Origin: Sipunculus nudus
Lineage: Eukaryota; Annelida; Sipuncula; Golfingiida; Sipunculidae
DNA: 64,000 nt
Direction of reading: 5' to 3'
Assembly (NCBI GenBank): GCA_026874595.1
Contig: CM049306.1
Location: forward strand, 50,604,019-50,668,018
Shown here: positions 23,201 through 36,200 of the stretch, piece by piece
Layout: each line of letters starts with the position of its first letter
How positions within the stretch are numbered: position 1 is the stretch's first letter
Program-made: the position numbers and the translations under genes
Notes under the pieces: model-generated
Database searches by the model: none
What the model was told of the DNA's origin: nothing
Seen by the model: only the letters and a program-made list of their open reading frames with translations

Positions 23201-26200
23201 GGCCGAGCCAGCACGGCAGCAGTTTCACAACTTGTGACACAAGCTCACCCGAAATTTTTGCAGGCCCATCACCGTTTTAGGTAGCCCGACACGTACGATC
23301 TCCATATATGTGTTTTAGGGTATTTAACTTAAGGTCCGTTTGGGTCTGTTTAAAGTCTGTTTAGGTCTGTTTGGGTTCGTTGAGGTAATTAGTCAGACCC
23401 GTAAAAAGGGAAACAAATAGTTAAAATTTGTCAACTACAGTCGAACCGCTATAATGTGGGCACCCTTGGGACTGGACCAAAGTGCCCACTTTATAGAGGT
23501 GCCCACTATATGGAGGTAATGGCCAGCACGTCCGTCCATGGACGTGGCACGTTTTGAAACCGTAAGACCTAGGAATCCAAAATTTGGCATAATGTTAGAT
23601 GTCCCCAAGTTCTCCTACCAAGCCAAAAACTGGGTCTTTGCGACTTTGTTCCTTTGAGATATTAAGGAAAAACCTCATTTTTAGCTCAGCTGACTGAAAG
23701 TCATCTGAGCTGTAGCGATCACTCTTTGTCCGTCGTCCGTCTGTCCGTCTGTCCGTCCGTTAACCAGGCACAAATCGTAACCGCTGGACCTAGAACCTTG
23801 TAACTTGGCATTCTGAGAGGTCCATGAAAAATCTCCTTGGAAACCAGAAATTAGGTCTCTGTTACGCATATCCTTCGACCTATAGGGCCCCAAAGTACCC
23901 CCCAGAAAAGTAAAAAATTTCATACAAAAACATCAATATCTCATTAACTACATCACTGATGGTCATGATTTTTTGCATACATATTGATCATGAGATGTTC
24001 CATCAGTTCCTGCAGACTGGTGGCGCCACCTGTATTTTTCGATTTTTTACGAATTTTTTTCTCTATTTTTGAGACCTTTAAAAATGTGAACATCTGTTAA
24101 CAAGGTACAAATTGTAAAGACTGGACCTAGAATCTTCATTCTTGAGACATTGAGAGGTCAATGAAAAAATGTCCATGGAAACCAGAAATTAGGTTTCTGT
24201 TACCCATATCCTTCGAGCTATGGGGCCCCGAAGTACCCCCCAGAATAGTCAAAAATTTCATACAAAAACTTCAATATCTCATTAACTACATTACTGATGG
24301 TCATGATTTTTTGCATGGATATTGATCATGGAGTGTTTCATCAGTTCTGCAGACTGGTGGCGCCACCTGTATTTTTTCAATTTTTATGAATTTTTTTCTC
24401 TATTTTTGAGTCCTCTAAAGATGCAGTCATCTGTTAACAGGGCATAAATCGTAACGACTGGACCTAGAATCTTCTCTCTTGACATGCAGAGAGGCCCATA
24501 AAAAGTCTCCTTGGAAACCTGAAATTAGGTCTCTGTTACCCATAACCTCTGAGCTATGGGGCTCCCAAGTACCCCCCAGAATAATGGAAAATTTGATACA
24601 AAAGTTCAAGTAACTGATCAACTATTGCATTGATCACCATGATTCTTTGCATTGATTTTGATCATGGGGTTTTTCATCAGTTTCTGCAGACTGGTGGTGC
24701 CACCTGTATTTTTTCGATTTTTACGTGTTTTTTTCTCTATCTTTGAAACATTAAAAGATGCGGTCATCAGTTAACAGGGCACAAATCCTAATGACTGGAC
24801 CTAGAATCTTCTCTCTTGAGATGCAGGGAGGCCCATGAAAAGTCTCCTTGGAAACCTGAAACTAGGTCTCTGTTACCCATAACCTCTGAGCTATGGGGCT
24901 CAGAAGTACCCCCCAGAATAATGGAAAATTTGATACAAAAGCTCAAATATCAGAACAACTATTGCATTGATCACCATGATTCTTTGTATGGATATTGATC
25001 ATGGGATGTTTCATCAGTTTCTGCAGTCTGGTGGCGCCACCTGTATTTTTTCGATTTTTACGAATTATTTTCTCTATTTATGAGACCTTAAGATGGGGTC
25101 ATCTGTTAACAGGGCACAAATCGTAACGCCTGGACCTAGAATCTTCTCTCTTGACATGCAGGGAGGCCCATTAAAAGTCTCCTTAGAAACTTAGAAAAAG
25201 GTCTCTGTTACCCATTTTCTTTGAGCTATGGGGCTCCCAAGTACCCCCCAGAATGATGGAAAATTTGATACAAAAGCTCAAGTATCTGAAAAACTATTGC
25301 AATGATCACCATAATTCTTTGCACGGATATTGATCTTGGAATGTTTCATCAGTTTCTGCAGTCTGATGGCGCCACTGGTAATTTTTTGATTTTTACGAAT
25401 TTTACAGGGCACAAATCGTAATGCCTAGACCTAGAATCTTCTGTCTTGACATGCAGAGAAGCCCATAAAAAGTTTCCTTGGAAACCTCAAATTAGGTCTC
25501 TGTTACCCATATTCTTCGAGCTATTTGGCTCAGAAGTACCCCCTAGAATAATGGAAAATTTGATACAAAAGCTCAAGTATCTGAACAACTGATGCATTGA
25601 TCACCATGATTCTTAGCATTGATATTGATCATGGGGTGTTTCATCAGTTTCTGCAGTCTGGTGGCACCATCTGTATTTTTTTCAATTTTTAGCTCAGCTG
25701 ACTGAAAGTCATCTGAGCTATAGCGATCACTCTTTGTCCGTTGTCCGTCTGTCCGTCCGTTAACCAGGCACAAATCGTAACCACTGGACCTAGAACCTTG
25801 TTTCTTTTTGAGATATATAAATTCAAACACAGTCTTGGCCTGTTGGTTAATCTGTTTGATGCTTCAGTTGAATTGGTATATACTACCATTCAGATGATAA
25901 AATTTCCTTTTACCAATCTCTTCCCAGTCAGCTGAGCGTCATGACCAATGGGTCACTTGTTTTATTAAAAACCTATTTTCACACTTCAGGACTGCCTAAT
26001 ATCAAAACCCCTTATCTGTTTTTCCTAATATTTACCATAAAATCCTCTATGTAGTTCCCATTTACATGCCAGAAATTAGGTCTGTATCACATAATTTAAA
26101 AAAGTTATGGGCCCAAACATAATGCATTTTGTAAATAATCAGGAAAGAAATTTGATCACTTGACACAAAATTTATTAAAGCTAAGCACTTTTTTTCCAGT

Positions 26201-29200
26201 AATATTACTTTTATTAATCAAAATTAAATTGTATACCCAAAATTAGATCAAAATCTTTTAAATTTTTTAAAATATTAGCAAAAATAAAAAATTGGTACCT
26301 AAAATTTTGCCCAATTTGACTATGGCACGTTTTTTTCCTGTAACTGCTGTGGATTTAATTTTCAAAGCATGTTTTTGTTAGCAATTCAACTGTTAACACC
26401 AAAAATTTGAAACCAGTTGATCAGAAACTGTAGATTTTATTCAAGTTTTCAAGCACCATGTCACATATTGTTTACATCAAGCTAGTGTTATGCAGTTTGC
26501 TAGAGCTCAGCTCCACAGCTTCAGCTCTAAGTTCCTTAAATTTGGCATACAGTTAGATGTCTCCAAAATCCCCTATCATGCCAAGGATTTGGTCACTAGG
26601 ACTTAATTCCTTTGAGATATTAATGAAAAACTTCATTTTTCCATTAAAAACCCATTGTTACACTTTAAGACTGCCTAATGTCAAAACCACTGATTTGACT
26701 TTGATCATATATAATATACATATTTTTCTTTTACATTCACTATGCACATGCCAGAAATGATGTCAGTATAACATAATTTTTTTAAGCTATGGGCCCAAAC
26801 ATAATGCACTTTTAAAAAAATCAAGAAATATATTTACCCACCTAAGATGAGAATTGGTGAAGCTGGAGACTTTTTTTCAGGAATATAACTTTATTTAAAC
26901 AAGATTCAATTGTTTACCCAAAATTTGATCTGAATTTTGCAAATTTTTCAAGTTATAAGCATAAATAAAAAATACCTTAAATTTTGTCAAACTTTGGCAA
27001 TGTCACATTTTTTCCCTGTAAGCACTTGATTTAATTTTCACAGCATATATACATAAGGATTTAATCTTTTAAAATCTGAAATTTAAAAGGAATAGATTGA
27101 AAAGAGCTTTTATTCAAGTTTTCATAACCCATGAAAAGTGTTGTTTACATCTAGCCCACCTAGTAGTACAGCCTTCACTTGCATTATGTAACCCACCCCA
27201 GGCAGCTTATATAAATGAAAAACAGAATATTTTGCATTTGCAAAAATTTCAAACTTAAGCTGAGCGCATCGACCCATGGGTCCCTTGTTTATAAAAGGCC
27301 TATATTACGATATTTAACGCAAAATTATAAAGTAATATTCTATATGAAGAGATGTATAGTTTTAGAAAAATAAGGGTTACATAATGAAAGGTAGTCCTGT
27401 TGAGAGTCATTGTGGCTTAAAAGACGACATTATTGGCTCCAATTTTGATCTTCCGCCATGACCTTATGCATGACTTTCATGACGACAGGAAAACAAGCTA
27501 TATTTGAGCAATTTATGTCATTCTGTATAAAATATATTGGTTATTACACTATATATGCCTTATTTTTATATAAGTATACATTTCTTATTATATAACCACA
27601 CAAATTTGGAAATAATTGGTTATGTAGGCCTTTTATAAAAAAAAACCTAAACTAAACCATTACCATAACATTTATAGATTTGTATTAAGAATGAGAAGAA
27701 GTAGCTCAAATAGGGTGAGAAATTTTATGACAACACTTGTTTCCTGGCTCAGTCCTTATCAGTAGGTGGTTAGCAACTCATCAGTAGGGCTAGCATAGAG
27801 TCTGTGTCTCAATACGCTTATGTATTAGTGCTTGCTAAGTGCACAGGTAAAGTTTAGACAGTTGCACTGGACCAGCACCCACAATTCTGGTTGGTTAATG
27901 CATGATTTTATCCCATCACTGATTTTATCCAGAACAAATTTGAATGACATGACAGTTGTGTCATAAAAAGTGAACTTTGTCTTAGAAAAAACTAGAACCA
28001 AAAAGAAACATAGGATGCATGTAAGAGTAATACTAATAATATGACTGTTGTTACCAATTTGGATATTAAAAGTAAGACAGTTAATCTTCTGTTATATTCA
28101 CCCCATGCGATCCTATATAGAGCTGATGTAAATGACTTTCTAAAATTAAAAACATTTAACTTTTATATTATATTTCAGGTATGGAAATAAGAATTCTTTA
28201 TTTCAAGGGGGCAGTTTAATTAAGGGTTTGCAATTCGGTTCATCTATTCTTCAGTGCGTTTTTACACCCCTCGCATTTCATAAAAACATTAGCTTGAAAT
28301 AATTTACGCTCCTTGCATTGTATGGAAACTAGTTGCTTTGTTAATATGTATGTAATTAATTTTGGTGTAAACAGTAGTTTATTGAATCATCAAAAAGGAT
28401 TGGAAACCAGGGCATAGCCCTATATTAATTCCTCTCCTACTTAACTTTTAACATGTGAGTCATCTTTTTCAGGGCAAAAATAACAGCCAAGGATGGCCAC
28501 CTGGTTTTACAAGGCGCTCCTGGGAGGAATATTACCTTGAAGCCCGGGGCAAGAGGCTTCATCAATGTGGATACAGAAAACTTGTTGTCCATTGTACAGA
28601 TGGTAAGAGCGCCATATTAGTATTAATGTTTGACCAAAATAGCAGTCATCAAGGAAAACAATTGATAATACCATAATAGGGCTTCTGCTGACTCCTTTCT
28701 GCATTTCCTGTATTTACCCATTAAATTAATATATCTTCTGTATAATTTTGTATATTTTCCAGCATTTAAACCATAATCTCCTATATTTTTTCTTTGTTAT
28801 TCTGTGTCTGTTATAATGTCATTATTGAATAATTTTTAGCTCTGCTGACTATTAGTGAACTGAGCTATAGTCGTGGTCCATTGTCCGTAGTCCATCTGTC
28901 TGTCCATCCGTCTGTCCATCCGTTAGACTGGCACGTTTTGAAACCATTAGACCTACAAATCCAAAATTTGGCATACTGTTAGATGTCCCTACGATCTCCT
29001 ACCAAACTGAAAATTGGGTTATTGTGACTTGGTTCCTTTGAGAAATTAAAGAAAAACCTCAAATTTCAATAAAATCCTATTATCACACTTCAGGACTGCC
29101 TTATATCAAACCACTGATCTGTTTTTCTTAATATTAACCAGAAGTATCCTCCGATATATTTCCCATATTAATGCCAGAAATTAAGTTTGTTAAGTGTAAT

Positions 29201-30163
29201 TTCTTTAAGTTATGAGCCTTGACATAATGCACTTTGTAAAAATTAGGAAAAATATTAACTCACGAAACGTGAACATTTATGAAGCAAGAAATTTTTTTTC
29301 CAGGTATATAACTTTGTTTAATTAAGTTTCAAATGTATACCCAAAATTAGATCCAAATTTTGTAAATTATTAAGTTATTAGCATAAAAATAAAATCAGTA
29401 CCTTAAATTTTGCCCATCTTTGACCATAGCAAGTTTTTTTCCTGTAAGAACTGTTGATTCAATTTCCAAAGCATGTAAACATAACTAATTACTTTGTTTA
29501 AATCTGAAATTTAAAAATAAAAGCTTAAAAATAAGGCTAGTCATGGAATGTTTTGTTTAGGGTCTATTGTAGTTACTTGGTTTATCAATATGCAGGCTGC
29601 CCACCCCTGGTCACTTGAAGTCAGCTATGCCAGGGTTCCTGATTTGTTACAGTCACTGGGGGAGATCCCCTGCTGTGACAGGTGTACAGTAATTCTCATT
29701 GATTCCTTTGCACCTGTGCGCTGAGACATTAGTGTTTATTGCAAATGTGTAAAATATATTTAATAAAAAAAAAATAATTGATAAGAAAAAAATTAAAATT
29801 TAATAAAAACATATTCTTGCCTCAGGAGAATGGAACATAAAGTGGTCATCTCTGTCTGTCCAGCATCTCTCCATTATCATTAAATATATATTAATTATGA
29901 AATGATTCCCATTAGCACTGTTGAAATAAATGTATGTGGATTGATTAAAGCTATTCAGGTCTGAAACTTGATAGCAAACTTTTAAATTCAGTTGTGTAAT
30001 ATTGCAGATGTTAAACAGTTTGATATAATAAAAAAAAAGAAATAATTGAAACTTCATATTTAATCAGCTTTGTTTGTCTACCAGTCTGTTTGTCCTTTTT
30101 TTTAATATTAAGTAATTGTGAATGAACTTCTTTATCCTGTAAGCATAGTTGATTTAAGTGAAA

Positions 30164-30225
<62 letters not shown>

Positions 30226-33200
30226 TAATACAGAGATGTACCTCCCATCATTCCATCCCCCCCCCCCCCCCACTGAACTGTCAACTACTGGACTGTCAAA
30301 AATTGATCAAAAAGTCAACCAATGATCATGGTTATAATATTCATCTTATGTTCACAAACTGAACACATGCTTCAATTTTAACATTAGGAAATGCATGTTT
30401 TGGTCACAAAATATTATTTGCAACAATTTCTTTCACATCAATACAAACCAATCATGTCAACCAGCCATGGCCTATATTACCTTTTCCACTTTATCTCCAT
30501 TTGATATTTTTTTTAGATTTTCACCTTCAAGGTCAACTTAAACTTAGCACAGTGACCCATGGGTCCCTTGTTGTTATATATAGTCCTGTTATTATTAAAT
30601 ACCTTAAGCTCTTTTGTAGAACTATGGATGAAAGTTTCTACAAGCACAGCCAACAAAACTATTTAAACAGACCTTTAGATGCCATCTGGAGAGCTCTGGG
30701 TCAGGGTATATAATCAAGCACAACATAATTAAACTATGACAAATTCAACTCAGTAGGCCGTAATGTCAGAGGGCCGATATGGTGCTAAACATGATTGTGC
30801 ATGAAAATTCATCTATTTTTCTGGGATATTTCTAGCTTAAATTTTCTATAAACCCTAATATTTGTGTATATGCACCTATTAAATTCCTGTTTTTTTTACT
30901 GCAGGAGCCGAGTGTTGGAGCCATGATATAAATGTGTCATACTGTGTTTCATATCGTAAGATGGACATCTTGATATGTATTGTAGTGTGAGAAAATAAAT
31001 TGTTACAGCTTCAGTCACTATATAAGGACTGTAACCATATACAGTCGTTTCTTTTTTGTTTGCAAGGGTTTTAATTCAGCTGTATTTGTGCATTGGAATT
31101 AATTGCGGATATGAAACACAATGGCTGCAAGATATACATTGGTGCAGCGATTCCAGTCAATGATGTTAGTCAATGTGAAGATGACTATTGTCCTGTGGCA
31201 AGGAAGACCTTCTGTGTTGGAGCATTTTGGTGGCTCATTATAATAATTAAGTCAAAAGGGCAGGTCATAAGGGCTCTGGTGGTGAATTGTGTAAATCATC
31301 TCTAATTAGGCAGTAATTCTTTTCTCTCAAATTAGTTTTAATAGCTGATTCAGATTAGTCCTAAAATAAGTTTTAAATAGAAAAAGAGTTAAACATTTAC
31401 ATATAAAGTTATGTTTTCCTTGAAAATCAACCAGAAGCCAGTAAGAAGTCAGCTGCTGGTAACCCTGTCCAAGTATTGCCTTAATTTACTCTCACTTTCA
31501 TATATAATTCCATGTAAAAACCTTTATTTATTACCTCCATCAGTGAAGATGGATCCAACTGAATTTTCATTTTATGTCTTCATCTCTGTCTCTCTGTTGC
31601 TCTGGTTTTTTTTCTTTGTATTCTAAATCTGGAAAAAACCTATGGATAGTTTTAACTGCAGTTGTGGATAGTTTTAACTGCAGTTTTTAGGCAGAATCTT
31701 TAGGCAGAATAAGAAAAATAAAAATGGTATGACATTGCCTTCAGAAAGGTGTTACTGTTACATGTGTAATATTTTGTTCTGTTGAACTAATGCCATGAAT
31801 GGTTTATCCTTTTGCAATTCTGTGTGACATTTTTAATATATTTCTTGTGACATTTTAAATATATTTCTTGTGCTTTTCCAGACAAAGGACAACAATCGCC
31901 AAATACAGACTTTGCATTCAGATCAGGTGAGAACATATTCCATATTTTTATATTTCTCTTAAAATGAAATATATTTTGAAATTATGTGTATTTTCGTAAT
32001 TTTAATGTTAAATTCATTTTAATTGTTAAGACTTGAACAATTTTGAATTTTTTTAAAACAAAAAAATGTTCAGTATTTGAATCCTAATATTCATATGTGA
32101 TAAAATATTAGGATCTAATGTAAGTGTTCATTGACATGTTTTAAGATTTAATAAGGTGTAAATACTTTGTAGCATTTCATTCATATTTCTTAAAGGTGGC
32201 TGGGTCTTGATATGAATAACACTTACTGTAAAACATGGTTAATCAGGAATATTGGGTAAACTTTTGTGGGATTAATTTTTAGCTCATATCGCCATATATT
32301 TAACTATCGAAAACTTAATTACATTCACACATATTTTGTTTATGAAATGTATCCTTTCATGCAACACTTAGGCCCTTTTTTTCCTTATTGCATCATTAAA
32401 TGGTTTCAGGTCACAAGTTTAATTTATAACAATGTGCAAATGTGATTTATACCTAATTGGCTTGTTTAAACATGCTTTTAAATTATATTTATGCTCATTT
32501 GAGTTTTTTACAGCATTTTATTTCATTTAAAAAATTAATGTTTATCATTATTCTTTGGCTCATGTCCATTATTCTATAATTTACAGGGTTTCATTTTAGC
32601 AGGGCCTTTTCCATCATAGCTTATCAAATGCTAATATTTTGAAAAACCAAAAGAAATAAGTATGTTTTGAAATTGCTCAAATTTTCCGAAATTCAGCTGA
32701 GCGACGTGACCCATCAGTCCCTTGTTTTAATCTACACTGTTCAATATTGATGATTTCATTGCATCCTGGTTATATAGTACCTTAAAAGCGAGAGTGGCTA
32801 TAGTCCCTGTTCCTGTGCAAGAGGGCAAACAAAGGCAAAATGACTGAATATATATATTAAGATTTTCTAACAAGTGTCACATATTTAATTGCCAACATGA
32901 CACATTTAATAGGCAATCTCGCTCATATTTAATAGTCAGTCACGTGCAGTCCTCAAAGCCGCCTGTGACAGAAAACAAATTTCTGGGCTTTCATATTTCC
33001 CAAACAATTGCACAGTTTGGTGTTGATTAGTCCATGAACTACACATGTTCAATGGAGTCAGAAGAAGCAACAGCAGTGTGAAGATGTTTCATTAACTGCA
33101 AAGTGCAAGAAACATCCCTGTTGATTAGTGATGTGCTCTGCATAGCTGAACGTGAATTCAAGTGTTTTGGAAAATGGCTGCTTCTCCACTGAGGTGATGT

Positions 33201-36200
33201 GGTCAGAGCCACTTCGCTTACCACATTAGTCAGCATTCATAAAATGTAGTAACTGCTTCATTAATCATCAAGAAACTAAGGTCAGGATCAACATGTATGA
33301 TAAAAACAGATAAAAAAATAACATGGGTAATTTATTATGTAAAGCCCGGGGTAAAACATGGGTAAAATACTTTTTACCCAGGTTTTACCCACTGGGTAGG
33401 GTGAAATAGGTTTACCCTGGGTGAATGGGATCCCTTTTTATTATTTTTGGGAATGGCCTTCATTTCTTTGCTGCTTTTAATGGTATGTTGGTATATAAAT
33501 GTAAAGCTATTACAGGAATCTGTATTTGTTGTGGTTAACCAGGTGTTGAGAATGATTGTTCATATAATACCATGATGTTGACATGTTTCAGACTGGTGGC
33601 AGTTTCCAACAGCAGCTGACTGCTCTAGAGCAACGCATAAATCAGAGGTTGGATGAACTTAGCTCACAAGTGGATGAACTCAACAATAAAGTAAGGAAAA
33701 TAACTGTTTACAGGATTGAACAGTCATTAATTTTTGTAGTTCTGTATATACATCTCACATTTGACCTGGCATATTGCTTGTGAGCTGAATTGCTAAGCAG
33801 ATGTGTAAAAACATGCCCAAAAATAAATTAGATGGTATTTAGTACATTATAAATTTCATGTTGACCCAAGAAATGTTTGCATATATATATATATACTTCT
33901 TGGGCCATACTGAAATTTGTGTTATAATTGCTCCTCCAGCTTATTAATGTATTTTGGATAATAACCCAGATCCAACAATCAGACCTTGATAGATTAAATG
34001 AGATACTGCTTTGAATGATAATGGTATGAATTTTAATTGACTAAATAATGATAATTACTGTATTTACAAATATGTATTTTCATCATTTATTGTGCTATTA
34101 AATTACCGTTTATAATATTTACTGTTATCAGGTCAATTCTGCCACAGCTGCTCCACCGCCTCAAAATATTAGGTTACGGCGATTGAAAAATAGGGTAAGA
34201 AATTTCTTGGATGAATTGGATACACTTTTATTTATATCATATGAAAATAGTGATGTATATATATATATATATATATAATGTCACAGTGGAGATTACAATC
34301 CAGTGAAATTGGAAATTCCACTAGGTGAGATCACAATTGGGATCTCCCCTATAGGAGAGATCACAATTGGGATGTCCACTGGCTTGAGCCCAGTGGAAAT
34401 CACAATTGTAATCTCTCCTAGGAGAAATTAAAATTCCACTAGGGCAATTTCCAATCCTACTAGGTGAATTTGAAATCTTACCAGGACAAATGATATCAGA
34501 TTCAGTCTAAGAGTGCATCAAGATTTTTCCAAAAAATTATTTATAAGCTAATATATTTCAGTTTCATGAAATATGGGCAAAATAACTCAATTCTTCTTGC
34601 CTATTTCTTGAAATCGGCAAGAAATTTGTTGCCCAATTTCACCTTTTGAATTATAACAAAACATTTGAATAATTGACATGATTAGTAAAAATGATAACAT
34701 GGCACAATTGAAAATAAGGTACATGCAGCATTTTCAATATTTGATTTAATTATACTTTAAATGTATTAACTTTACTATTCTTTAAACCTCACATCTCAGA
34801 AAACCTACTGAAACACTGATGTTCATGGCAGGTTGCAATAATTAATCTTAATAATGTTTAAATGATTGCTATTTGTAATAATTGGTTAACTTGTATAATA
34901 TTGAATATTTTAATAATATATACTATGAATACCACCAAAATACCAATAGGCTAATCATTTAAAAATAACTGGATAAACGTAGTGTACTTCTGACTCGGAT
35001 GTCACAATTAACAAATAACCTACCGACCATGAACTCACTACTGACTCAGTGTGGTCAGTTAATGAGTACATAAAGAGTACTTTGAAGGTTAAACTATAAA
35101 GGTTATTATTGGGCCATAGCTATGAGATAAATTAAACTTACCAATACCAGTTACTTGTATTTCTTGTTTCTAACATATTTAATGAAATTTTTTTATATAT
35201 AAATTATATAATATATAGCTTAGTAATAATTATGTACATTAATATATTAATAATTGAAAACTAGATTTATATAAATATATACATAACCATATACTAGTAA
35301 AATGTATATATGGTCAACATAACTGCCCATTTCATGAAATGGGCAATGTCACATTTTGGGCGTAGCATATTAATAAATTCTCTAAACACAATTTACTGTG
35401 AGTAGTGTTGGGACGATATGGGTTTTTTTTATCATGATAATTATTCAAATTTAATCACGATATACCGTGATATCGCGATATTTTTAATTATATATAATGG
35501 CATAAATAAGCCATCAATAATGATATTTATAACAACCACCTATAAAGTCTTGACTTTATACAAGGGGTTAAGTATTAATGTCATTTATACCATTTGTGCC
35601 AGTACCACAGAATCACTCATTACGTGATGTAAAGGGCATGAAGGTCCTGCAGGTGTGCCAGCTTGAGGCGCGGGAAATCCTGCCCCCATCGTCGAATCAC
35701 GCTTGTCAGAACTTTCCATCAGTTTCCTATAGCTACATAAAGGCCGGAGAATCCCGGCGAATTTTCGGAGAGCGTGTTATACCAATCATGGCTAAATATA
35801 CCATCCCAATTTTATATGGCAAAATATGCAACCTGTATGGAATGTTAGATTCAGTTGTGAAACTTTTATGTTGACATTTTCATTCTATGCAATAAAAGCG
35901 GAAATATGTGTATTTATTGCTCTTTCATTATAATGTTATTTTCTTCTGGAATTCTCAAGCTTATGTCCTCTCTGATTCATCCTGCTACTTCCGGACATTT
36001 CCGACTAATCCCGAAGTCTGTAAACACACGGTTCCCCCACACGCGTGTTTTCAAATACATGTGGTTTATAAAAATAAATGTTATTCTTTGAAATAAATTT
36101 ATTTTGAACCTCAAGGGCTTGCTTGTGAACCAAAATCGTGAACAAAAATTAATATCGTGGTATCGCGATAATAGGAAAGTTGACGGTATGATAACTGTAG

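Larger units (their letters stand above)
23520..27291 (+). mobile_element. HINE-like family B element interrupted by family A
   Basis: Family B landmarks in order: GGCACGTTTTGAAACC, CAAAATTTGGCATA, TTAGATGTCCC, TTCCTTTGAGATATTAA, then the ACTTCAGGACTGCCTAATAT block. A second internal unit starts near 26535. The 3' end is AAGCTGAGC..GACCCATGGGTCCCTTGTTT. The B text stops at 23682, where a family A element begins, and resumes at about 25964. The 5' end of this B copy is not clear and may be truncated near 23520. No coding capacity. Confidence 0.65.
17994..28472 (+). other. Cubilin intron 1 (10.5 kb)
   Basis: It contains three long (TA)n runs (19004-19064, 19399-19460, 20114-20244), G/C-runs near 18687, 18823, 18877, 21230 and 22427, and a degenerate repeat at 19760-19960. 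From 23.5 to 27.3 kb it holds a nest of two HINE-like families. Segments at 18000-19000, 20250-23430 and 27300-28470 show no gene and no other repeat I can support. The short open frame at 22774-22989 is unsupported. Confidence 0.6.
28603..31881 (+). other. Cubilin intron 2
   Basis: Mostly occupied by a family B element (28836-30572). The remainder, 30573-31881, is AT-rich with no recognised gene; the 70-residue open frames near 31093 and 31411 are unsupported. Confidence 0.6.
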
